Source: Streptococcus mitis SK564 (GTDB taxonomy: Bacteria > Bacillota > Bacilli > Lactobacillales > Streptococcaceae). Taken from it: a stretch of DNA of 53,032 bases. The notes beneath the pieces were generated by a model. That model was not told the DNA's origin, did not search any database, and was given only the letters and a program-made list of their open reading frames with translations. The stretch lies in NCBI RefSeq assembly GCF_000148525.1, contig NZ_AEDU01000033.1, positions 1 to 53,032 on the forward strand. The letters are read 5' to 3'. Made by a program: the position numbers and the translations under genes. Below are positions 9,045 through 15,810 of the stretch, piece after piece. Numbering within the stretch: the stretch's first letter is position 1; every line of letters begins with the position of its first letter.

Positions 9045-10196
9045 ATGAAAAATCATAAAGAACAATTTCCTATAATAAGATTTCACACCTACCGTGATGA
9101 ATGGAAACAACATAAGTTAGGAGAAGTATTTGAACAAACTGTTGAATATGTCGATCCTTATGAACAAAATTTAGAATTATGGAGCGTGACTGTTGAAAGT
9201 GGACTAACACCAAAAGAGGAGAGATACAACAGAGAATTTTTAGTAAAAAAGAGTGATAAATTTAAAAAGTTATATCCAGAGGAAATTGTTTATAATCCGA
9301 TGAATATTACTATTGGAGCTGTAGGATTCAATAATGCTGGTAAAAAGGTTGCTGTCTCTGGATATTATGTGACGATGAAAATGAAATCGAAGTTTTCTAA
9401 TAAATTTTTCTCGGCATGGTTGAGTTGTCCTAAAGCGATTAGACTATACAAAATTTATTCAACTGGTTCTTTAATTGAGCGACAGAGAGTACAATTTCCT
9501 ACTTTATCAGATATTAAAGACTATTTCCCTACATTTGACGAACAATCCGCCATTGGTTCCCTTTTCCGTACCCTCGACGACCTTCTGTCTAGCTACAAGG
9601 ATAATCTCACCAACTACCAAGCTCTCAAGGCGACCATGCTTTCCAAGATGTTTCCCAAAGCTGGACAGACAGTTCCTGAGATTCGTTTGAATGGATTTGA
9701 AGAGGACTGGGAAAGGAAGAGTTTATCAGAGGTTTGTACTATTAATTCTGGTAGAGACTATAAACATTTAAAGAATGGGGACATTCCTGTATATGGAACT
9801 GGTGGTTACATGCTTTCTGTAAATGAAAAATTATCTGATGAGGACGCTATAGGTATTGGAAGAAAAGGAACTATAGATAAACCATATTTATTATCAGCAC
9901 CTTTTTGGACAGTAGATACTTTATTTTATGTTATATGTAAAGTAGGATATGACTTGAATTATCTTTTCTTAATTTTTCAAAAAATTCGTTGGAAGAAATT
10001 TGACGAATCTACAGGTGTTCCAAGTTTGTCTAAAAAAACTATTGAAAAAGTGGTTTCAAAATTTCCATCTTATGAGGAACAATGCGCTATTGGCCTCTAT
10101 TTCTCAGACCTCGATAACCTCATCAACTATTACCAAGAAAAAATTTCTCAATTGGAAACACTCAAAAAGAAACTATTGCAGGATATGTTTATTTAA
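9045..10196 (+). CDS. hsdS: Type I RM specificity subunit
   Basis: This 383-residue protein has the standard two-half design. Target recognition domain 1 spans about residues 15-160, and a conserved helical spacer follows (FDEQSAIGSLFRTLDDLL to about 205). Domain 2 covers about 213-340 and ends in a second conserved helix (YEEQCAIGLYFSDLDNLI). Each domain reads half of a bipartite DNA target for both cutting and methylation. The spacer is written in host-like base composition, while both recognition domains are AT-rich, a mosaic expected from domain swapping. It sits between the two cargo blocks, 45 bases after the HerA gene and 9 before the AAA gene. Confidence 0.95.
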   Translation: MKNHKEQFPIIRFHTYRDEWKQHKLGEVFEQTVEYVDPYEQNLELWSVTVESGLTPKEERYNREFLVKKSDKFKKLYPEEIVYNPMNITIGAVGFNNAGKKVAVSGYYVTMKMKSKFSNKFFSAWLSCPKAIRLYKIYSTGSLIERQRVQFPTLSDIKDYFPTFDEQSAIGSLFRTLDDLLSSYKDNLTNYQALKATMLSKMFPKAGQTVPEIRLNGFEEDWERKSLSEVCTINSGRDYKHLKNGDIPVYGTGGYMLSVNEKLSDEDAIGIGRKGTIDKPYLLSAPFWTVDTLFYVICKVGYDLNYLFLIFQKIRWKKFDESTGVPSLSKKTIEKVVSKFPSYEEQCAIGLYFSDLDNLINYYQEKISQLETLKKKLLQDMFI

Positions 10197-10205
10197 GGAG
10201 GAATC

Positions 10206-12071
10206 ATGAATAGCCCTATTAATGAATTAATTAAAAGGATAGAATCTGAAAGGGTCAGACTTAATGATGATTTTTACAGATTGCCTGATTATGAAAAAGA
10301 AGGGAAAAAGACTTCATATAATACTGTAGATAATTACTTTTTATTACTCATTGATTTGATTAAAAGAGAATTAAATGATGTTTTTTTATCTGATGATGTA
10401 ACAGAAAAGTATAAAAGACTTCGTGATAATTGGTTAGAAAGCATATACTATTGTTTTGGTAGTGACAATTATTATTATGAATCACAGTTACCGCAAATTA
10501 TAGAGAATTTTAAAATAATTAAACTTTTCTCTTTTATTTCGAGAGTAAAATCAACGACTATAATTATTGGAGCTAATGGTTCAGGGAAATCAAGTCTTAT
10601 TAATGAATTGAGGAAAAATAATATAAATGAGATATTTATTTTGCCTGCTCAAAAATTATTATATTTTGTTTCCACTATTCATAATCGTAATGAAATTACT
10701 AAAGAAAAATATATTCAAGATTTAAAAGAAGTAGATATTAAATATGATACAATTGATTTACAAACCTTACAAATTGAAAAGGATTTTTCAAATACTTTTA
10801 CTAAACTAATAACATTTTTGATAAAGAATTATGCTAAGATAGCGACTGATAAATCGAGAGGGGTGGACGGGTTATCTATAGCTTTATGGGATAGAGTAGA
10901 ACAAATATGGAATAAAATTTTTCCTGAAATATCATTTCATCTTGAGCCTGATAATCGAGTTGTTGAAGTTGAAAAAAACGGCTCTAAATATAGTATAAAT
11001 GGGCTTAGTGATGGGGAACGTTGTATATTATTTTATATAGGTAATGTACTTCTTGCTCCGGAAGATAGTTACATCATTGTTGATGAACCAGAAACATTTT
11101 TAAATGCTGCTATCTATAATGAGTTATGGGATTTACTGATATTAGAACGACCTGATTGTCAATTTATTTTTGCTTCACATAATATGGACTTTGTTCAATC
11201 AAGAACAAATGCAAGTTACATGTGGTGCAAGAAATTTGAAACACCTTATAATTTAGATTATCAGATATTGGAAGAATCACAGGAAATGCCTTTCTCATTA
11301 TTAACCGAAGTATCTGGTACAAAGAAGCCGATTTTATTTTGTGAAGGAACTAAAACTAGTATAGACTATCAGATTTATTCCAAATTATTTAGCGATTTTT
11401 GTTTTGTAAAACCAGTCCAGGGACATAAACAAGTTATTCAATACACAAAAGCTTATAATAAATTAAAGGAATTATATGGTAATATAGCTTACGGCATTAT
11501 TGATTATGACTGGATGGATGAGGCAAGAATCCAAAACTATAAAAAGAAAAATATTTTTGTGATTCCTTTTAATGAGATAGAGATGCTTTTGATAGATGAA
11601 GAAATAGTGAAGTTTGTTCTAGGGGATGATGAACAGGATAAAACGCAAAAATGTAATAAACTAAAAGACGCTGTTATTAGTTCGTGTACAACAAATAAAG
11701 ATAAGATAATACGAATTGCCTTGAAAAAGAAACTTGATGAATTTATGGAAGGGCATTTGATAGAAACAAGAGAACCAACCGAGGATGAAGCACGGATATT
11801 TTTAGAAAATTTATCAGAAAAATTTGATATAACTGTAACATTAGAAAATATAACTAAAATTGTGGAAGATAGCATAGCATCTTCAGATTTTTCGACAATT
11901 TTAAAGATTTGTAACTTGAAAAATGAAATAATTGGTTCCAAAGAAATTAAAGAAATAGTTTCTAACTTAAAAGAAAAAGCTTTAAGTAGTATCGCAATGA
12001 ATAATGATTTACAGATTACATTACGTCATAAATACTTTGAAGAATTAGAAGTAAAACTATTGAACAAATAG
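10206..12071 (+). CDS. AAA ATPase fused to DUF4435/TOPRIM-like domain (PARIS-like)
   Basis: This 621-residue protein has an ABC/SMC-type ATPase half. Walker A is GANGSGKS at 122-129, the signature is LSDGE at 267-271, Walker B is IIVDEP with D293-E294, and the H-loop is H325 in FASHNMDF. From about residue 370 a TOPRIM-like nuclease fold follows: E380 in FCEGTKTSID, the acidic pair D433/D435 in GIIDYDW, and an N-E-I-E-M-L-L motif at 456-462 typical of DUF4435. The two-gene PARIS system has AriA (AAA) and AriB (DUF4435); here both functions appear in one chain. An OLD-family nuclease is the main alternative. AAGGAGGAATC gives a strong ribosome site. Confidence 0.8.
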   Translation: MNSPINELIKRIESERVRLNDDFYRLPDYEKEGKKTSYNTVDNYFLLLIDLIKRELNDVFLSDDVTEKYKRLRDNWLESIYYCFGSDNYYYESQLPQIIENFKIIKLFSFISRVKSTTIIIGANGSGKSSLINELRKNNINEIFILPAQKLLYFVSTIHNRNEITKEKYIQDLKEVDIKYDTIDLQTLQIEKDFSNTFTKLITFLIKNYAKIATDKSRGVDGLSIALWDRVEQIWNKIFPEISFHLEPDNRVVEVEKNGSKYSINGLSDGERCILFYIGNVLLAPEDSYIIVDEPETFLNAAIYNELWDLLILERPDCQFIFASHNMDFVQSRTNASYMWCKKFETPYNLDYQILEESQEMPFSLLTEVSGTKKPILFCEGTKTSIDYQIYSKLFSDFCFVKPVQGHKQVIQYTKAYNKLKELYGNIAYGIIDYDWMDEARIQNYKKKNIFVIPFNEIEMLLIDEEIVKFVLGDDEQDKTQKCNKLKDAVISSCTTNKDKIIRIALKKKLDEFMEGHLIETREPTEDEARIFLENLSEKFDITVTLENITKIVEDSIASSDFSTILKICNLKNEIIGSKEIKEIVSNLKEKALSSIAMNNDLQITLRHKYFEELEVKLLNK

Positions 12072-12107
12072 ATAGATTTTTGAATTAATAAAAAAGAAAG
12101 AAACATT

Positions 12108-13709
12108 ATGGAAACAACACAAACTTCCCAGTCGCTTTACCAAGCCCTGTGGAACTCAGCGGATGTTCTCCGCTCTAAAATGGATGCTAATGACTATAAG
12201 TCCTATCTTTTGGGTATGGTCTTTTATAAGTATCTGTCAGATAAGATGCTCTTTTTCGTAGCGGAGACTATGGAGGAGGGGAGTGAGAGTCTAGAGTCTG
12301 CCCTTGAGGTCTATCGTAACTACTATGAGGATGCGGAAACCCACGAGGATCTTCTTGCAGTTATGAAGGACGAACTCAACTACAGTATCAAGCCTGAGTT
12401 GACCTTTACTGCTCTTGTAGAACGTGTCAATGAGGGAACTTTCCAGTTGGAAGATTTGGCTCAGGGTTTTCGAGATATTGAGCAGAGTGATGAACTCTAT
12501 GAAAATCTCTTTGAAGATATTGACCTCTATTCCAAAAAGCTAGGGGCGACTCCGCAAAAGCAAAACCAAACGGTGGCGGCAGTCATGAAGGAGTTGGCTG
12601 TGCTAGATGTGGCTGGTCATGCTGGTGATATGCTGGGGGATGCCTATGAGTATCTGATTGGTCAGTTTGCGACTGACTCGGGTAAGAAGGCTGGTGAGTT
12701 TTATACACCTCAGCCTGTTGCCAAACTCATGACTCAGATTGCCTTTTTGGGTCGTGAGGACCAGCTAGGATTTACTATCTATGATGCGACTATGGGGTCT
12801 GGCTCTCTCTTGCTCAATGCCAAGAAATACTCTCATAAACCGCAGACAGTGGTCTACTTTGGTCAGGAACTCAATACTTCCACTTATAACTTGGCACGGA
12901 TGAACATGATTCTACACGGTGTTCCTGTTGAAAATCAATTTCTCCACAATGCCGATACCTTGGATGAAGACTGGCCAACTCAAGAACCGACCAACTTTGA
13001 CGGTGTTCTGATGAACCCTCCCTACTCTGCCAAGTGGTCAGCAAGCTCTGGCTTTATGGCGGATCCTCGTTTCTCTCCTTTTGGGAAACTGGCGCCCCAG
13101 TCCAAGGCTGATTTTGCCTTTCTTTTGCATGGTTACTACCATCTCAAGCAAGATAATGGAGTTATGGCTATCGTTCTTCCCCATGGTGTTCTTTTCCGTG
13201 GCAATGCGGAAGGGACCATTCGTAAGGCCTTGTTAGAAGAAGGTGCCATTGACACGGTTATCGGTCTTCCAGCCAATATCTTCTTTAATACCAGTATTCC
13301 GACCACGGTTATCATTCTCAAAAAGAACCGTACCAATCGTGATGTTTACTTTATCGATGCTTCTAAGGAGTTTGATAAGGGGAAAAATCAGAATATCATG
13401 ACGGATGCTCACATCGAGAAGATTCTGGATGCCTACAAGTCACGTGAGGAGATTGACAAGTTTGCCCATCTGGCAAGTTATGAAGAAATCGTCGAAAATG
13501 ACTATAACCTCAATATCCCTCGCTATGTAGATACCTTTGAGGAAGAAGAAGTCGAACCCCTGACAGACATCGTTAGCAAGATTAACACGACAAATCAAGC
13601 AATCCAAAACCAAACCGCTTCCCTACTCAAAATGTTGAACCAACTCCACGGAACCACACCAGAAGCCGATGCTGAGCTTAAAAAGTTTTTGAAAGAGTTT
13701 GAAGGGTGA
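12108..13709 (+). CDS. hsdM: Type I RM methyltransferase subunit
   Basis: This 533-residue N6-adenine methyltransferase subunit has an N-terminal helical HsdM domain (about 1-150). The AdoMet-binding motif I is DATMGSGS at 226-233, a variant of the usual DPxxGSGS, and the catalytic motif IV is NPPY at 303-306. With HsdS it methylates the host copies of the target and so blocks HsdR cutting. Base composition is host-like, in sharp contrast to the preceding AT-rich gene. The start has only a modest AAGAAAG ribosome site, 36 bases after the AAA gene. Confidence 0.95.
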   Translation: METTQTSQSLYQALWNSADVLRSKMDANDYKSYLLGMVFYKYLSDKMLFFVAETMEEGSESLESALEVYRNYYEDAETHEDLLAVMKDELNYSIKPELTFTALVERVNEGTFQLEDLAQGFRDIEQSDELYENLFEDIDLYSKKLGATPQKQNQTVAAVMKELAVLDVAGHAGDMLGDAYEYLIGQFATDSGKKAGEFYTPQPVAKLMTQIAFLGREDQLGFTIYDATMGSGSLLLNAKKYSHKPQTVVYFGQELNTSTYNLARMNMILHGVPVENQFLHNADTLDEDWPTQEPTNFDGVLMNPPYSAKWSASSGFMADPRFSPFGKLAPQSKADFAFLLHGYYHLKQDNGVMAIVLPHGVLFRGNAEGTIRKALLEEGAIDTVIGLPANIFFNTSIPTTVIILKKNRTNRDVYFIDASKEFDKGKNQNIMTDAHIEKILDAYKSREEIDKFAHLASYEEIVENDYNLNIPRYVDTFEEEEVEPLTDIVSKINTTNQAIQNQTASLLKMLNQLHGTTPEADAELKKFLKEFEG

Positions 13710-13731
13710 TGAGAGTAATTGATTCGCTCAT

Positions 13732-13744
13732 ATTTTAAGATAAA
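13732..13744 (+). repeat. 13-bp direct repeat, left copy
   Basis: ATTCGCTCATATT recurs at 14918-14930, inside the decayed Fic gene. The two copies flank the intact Fic gene and could mark a past insertion or recombination. Confidence 0.6.
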
Positions 13745-13912
13745 ACTTTATCTAGGCTGATATAGTTGCTATTTTCTAACATTAGCGAGGAGGGGCTTTC
13801 TTCAAGCTCGATAGAACAGAGAACTGTGAAATTGTATAAGGAGCTTAAAGATTTAATATGGTAGAATAGAATATAAAGATTTTACTTGAAGCTTTGTCTA
13901 GAAAGGAAAACC

Positions 13913-14683
13913 ATGACACCGACTTATGAAATTGATAATCCCAGACTCTCTTATCAGACCAAATTAGACCTATGGGAAACGGGATTTGGTTTACAAAAGG
14001 TAGATGATTTAGAGCCGTCGCCGTATATGAGAGAACTAGCAGAGCAAAATTCTCAAGGAAAGTTGACTTATCAAGAAGTTTATGATCAAGTAACGACTTA
14101 TCACCAAGAGAAGGATGATAGCACAAGAGAAGCAGACCTTGTTGCCATGAGAATTGTGGAACTCTTGTCCTCTAATGCCTTTAAATTTGCTCCAACAACA
14201 TTGAAATTGATTCATAGAGAGCTTTTCTTTAGTCTCTTACCACATGGCATTCCCTTGGGAGAATACCGCTCTTACAACATTACAAAAAGTGAGGCTGTTT
14301 TAAATGGAGACAGTGTCATTTATGATGATTTTCGCACGATAGCAGATAGTTTGATCTATGATTTTCAGCAGGAAAGTCAATTTGATTATCGAGGAAAATC
14401 CGAGACTGAAGTCGTTAAGCATATCAAGACTTTTATTTCAGGTATTTGGCAAATTCATCCTTTTGGAGAAGGAAATACTCGAACGATAACAGTATTTTTG
14501 ATTAAGTACCTTAGAACTATGGGATTTCAAGTAGACAATAAACCCTTCCAAGAAAATTCAAAGTATTTTCGAGATGCTCTTGTTCTAGATAATGCGAAGC
14601 TATTCCAGAAAAAAACAGAATATTTGGAACGATTTTTTGAAAATCTCTTATTAGCTGGGCAACATGATTTAGAAATAGACTAA
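13913..14683 (+). CDS. Fic-domain protein (putative AMP transferase)
   Basis: This 256-residue protein has the Fic motif HPFGEGNTR at residues 182-190, a variant of HPFx(D/E)GNGR with T in place of the last G, as seen in a common Fic subgroup. The histidine is the catalytic base for moving AMP or a related group onto a target hydroxyl. ATG 13913 follows an AAAGGA site; an upstream in-frame TTG at 13886 lacks one. No clear inhibitory-helix motif (S/T)xxxE(G/N) is evident, so control is unknown. It lies just after hsdM but with a 200-base gap, so it is probably a separate unit. A second, decayed Fic gene follows directly. Confidence 0.88.
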   Translation: MTPTYEIDNPRLSYQTKLDLWETGFGLQKVDDLEPSPYMRELAEQNSQGKLTYQEVYDQVTTYHQEKDDSTREADLVAMRIVELLSSNAFKFAPTTLKLIHRELFFSLLPHGIPLGEYRSYNITKSEAVLNGDSVIYDDFRTIADSLIYDFQQESQFDYRGKSETEVVKHIKTFISGIWQIHPFGEGNTRTITVFLIKYLRTMGFQVDNKPFQENSKYFRDALVLDNAKLFQKKTEYLERFFENLLLAGQHDLEID

Positions 14684-14940
14684 AGAGATGAACGGTTTAT
14701 TGTACATTTTGAGTTAGAAATTATTCCCCCTTTTGAGGATGGAAATGTTCGTGTGGGGCGGATGGGTTAGAGTCTTATCTTGTAGAGAATTATCAGATAA
14801 CAACTGCAGTTGCACAAGAACTAACAGGTTTGAGTGCGGCAACCATGCGTCGTTATCTCCAAATATTCGTAAATCAAGGTTTATTAGAAAAATCAGGAAC
14901 TGCAAAAAACACTATTTATTCGCTCATATTCCGCTCATAA
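14684..14940 (+). pseudogene. Decayed Fic gene (Fic motif plus C-terminal winged helix)
   Basis: Directly after the intact Fic gene, frame 14684-14770 reads a second Fic motif, PPFEDGNVRVGRM: the catalytic H has become P and the second G of GNGR has become V. It then stops. In another frame, 14785-14940 encodes a winged-helix tail (TTAVAQELTGLSAATMRRYL, then GLLEKSGTAKN) typical of the end of larger Fic proteins. The linking part and the whole N-terminus are missing. This is a non-functional fragment with loss of key residues, a stop and a frame break. Confidence 0.75.
14918..14930 (+). repeat. 13-bp direct repeat, right copy
   Basis: This copy is identical to 13732-13744. Two further shorter versions of CGCTCAT follow within 25 bases (to about 14950). 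Confidence 0.6.
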
Positions 14941-14992
14941 TTCGCTCATTTTTTCAAAAAATATATAGCTCTAAAAGAAAGAGGGGTAAGTG

Positions 14993-15286
14993 ATGAAGAA
15001 TAGTGCTATTGGGAGTAACTGGAAGGATGTCCGGTCAGAACTCTTTACCAAGGAGGAAATTCTTGAAAGTGATATGCGAGTGGCTATCATGAGCGAGTTG
15101 ATTGAGGCCAGACATGAGCAAGGGATCAGTCAGAAAAAGCTAGAAGAACTTAGTGGAGTAAGCCAGCTTGTTATAGCTAGGATGGAAACAGGAAAGACTA
15201 GTCCTCAGTTGGACACAGTCTTAAAAGTCCTAGCCAGTTTAGGAAAGACACTAGTAGTCGTCCCACTCGAACAGGAAAAGAGTTGA
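14993..15286 (+). CDS. XRE-family HTH regulator, HigA-like antitoxin
   Basis: This 97-residue protein has a lambda-type helix-turn-helix at about residues 38-90 (ISQKKLEELSGVSQLVIARM, then TSPQLDTVLKVLASLGK). Its size and the C-terminal TLVVVPLE strand resemble HigA-type antitoxins and small phage-type repressors. No HigB/RelE toxin lies on either side; upstream is the Fic remnant and downstream is non-coding. The ATG at 14993 is preferred over the GTG at 14990 because GAGGGG lies 6 bases before it. It may be an orphan antitoxin or a regulator of nearby genes. Confidence 0.8.
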   Translation: MKNSAIGSNWKDVRSELFTKEEILESDMRVAIMSELIEARHEQGISQKKLEELSGVSQLVIARMETGKTSPQLDTVLKVLASLGKTLVVVPLEQEKS

Positions 15287-15315
15287 TAGGAAGAGGTTGG
15301 GAAACTTTAACAAAT

Positions 15316-15345
15316 TTAACAGTTATAGTGCCTCAAGTGTATAAT
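15316..15345 (+). promoter_or_regulatory. Candidate promoter of an unannotated transcript
   Basis: TTAACA (15316-15321), an 18-base spacer and TATAAT (15340-15345). No real gene follows; the transcript would cross the structured region at 15373-15537 and end at the hairpin at 15664-15692. Confidence 0.5.
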
Positions 15346-15372
15346 ATAGAAAAATTATGCTTTATTTATATC

Positions 15373-15537
15373 AAGTGCGAACGAAGTGAGCACTTATCGG
15401 ATATTTCCCGCTATAGTGGTATTCTAGATAATAATTTATTATTATCTAGAACGGAATTTTTGAGACATTCTGGCTCAAAAATTAGGGATGAAATTACGAA
15501 GTAAGTTGCTCCCGTCCGCACTTTTCAGGGAAATATC
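15373..15537 (+). other. Structured intergenic region, possible ncRNA or mobile repeat
   Basis: Perfect inverted repeats pack this region: 10 bp (15400-15409 with 15528-15537), 13 bp (15422-15434 with 15439-15451) and 10 bp (15455-15464 with 15474-15483). The 7-mer at 15373-15379 can pair locally with 15390-15395 (six bases) or with 15517-15523; the latter would cross the outer stem as a pseudoknot. No recognised riboswitch or T-box sequence is seen. Confidence 0.5.
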
Positions 15538-15663
15538 AGAATTACAAAAGATAAATCAACTTATAGTCTTTTCTAATAACAAGTCATAGTCACTTATAAG
15601 GATTACTAATAACACGTTTTACCAGTCTAACTAAAATACAGCTATAAAACAAGCTATACAAGG

Positions 15664-15692
15664 GATTTGAGGCATTTGTCTCAGGTCTTTTT
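15664..15692 (+). terminator. Terminator-like hairpin before the metE control region
   Basis: An 8-bp stem with two G.T pairs (15664-15671 with 15680-15687) is followed by five Ts. It lies before the MET-box, so it would end an upstream transcript rather than attenuate metE. Confidence 0.6.
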
Positions 15693-15709
15693 CTTTTGCT
15701 CAAAACAGA

Positions 15710-15730
15710 GATATAGTTTCAAACTATATC
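15710..15730. promoter_or_regulatory. MET-box operator (MetR/MtaR type) upstream of metE
   Basis: This is a perfect 21-base palindrome, GATATAGTTT-C-AAACTATATC. It matches the streptococcal MET-box TATAGTTT-n-AAACTATA bound by a LysR-type methionine regulator. It lies 80 bases before the metE start, as expected for activation by methionine or homocysteine status. Confidence 0.8.
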
Positions 15731-15810
15731 AAAGCCTAATTTTTTACAATTATACAGATGATTCCTTTTCTGTTAAGATAGTTTCAACAACAAATTTTGG
15801 AGGACACATC

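Noticed and set aside
9045..10196. Phase-variable hsdS inversion system
   Set aside because: There is only one hsdS, no second silent copy, no recombinase gene and no long inverted repeats in the window.
10206..12071. OLD-family nuclease or retron/Septu-type ATPase
   Set aside because: The I-E-M-L-L motif, EGTKTSID and D-Y-D pattern fit DUF4435 better; not fully excluded without a profile search.
15283..15504. Short reading frame after the XRE gene
   Set aside because: It runs through the inverted repeats, has no ribosome site and matches no family.
15373..15537. T-box or SAM riboswitch for metE
   Set aside because: No T-box antiterminator sequence or SAM-box core is seen, and the hairpins lie before both the terminator-like stem and the MET-box.
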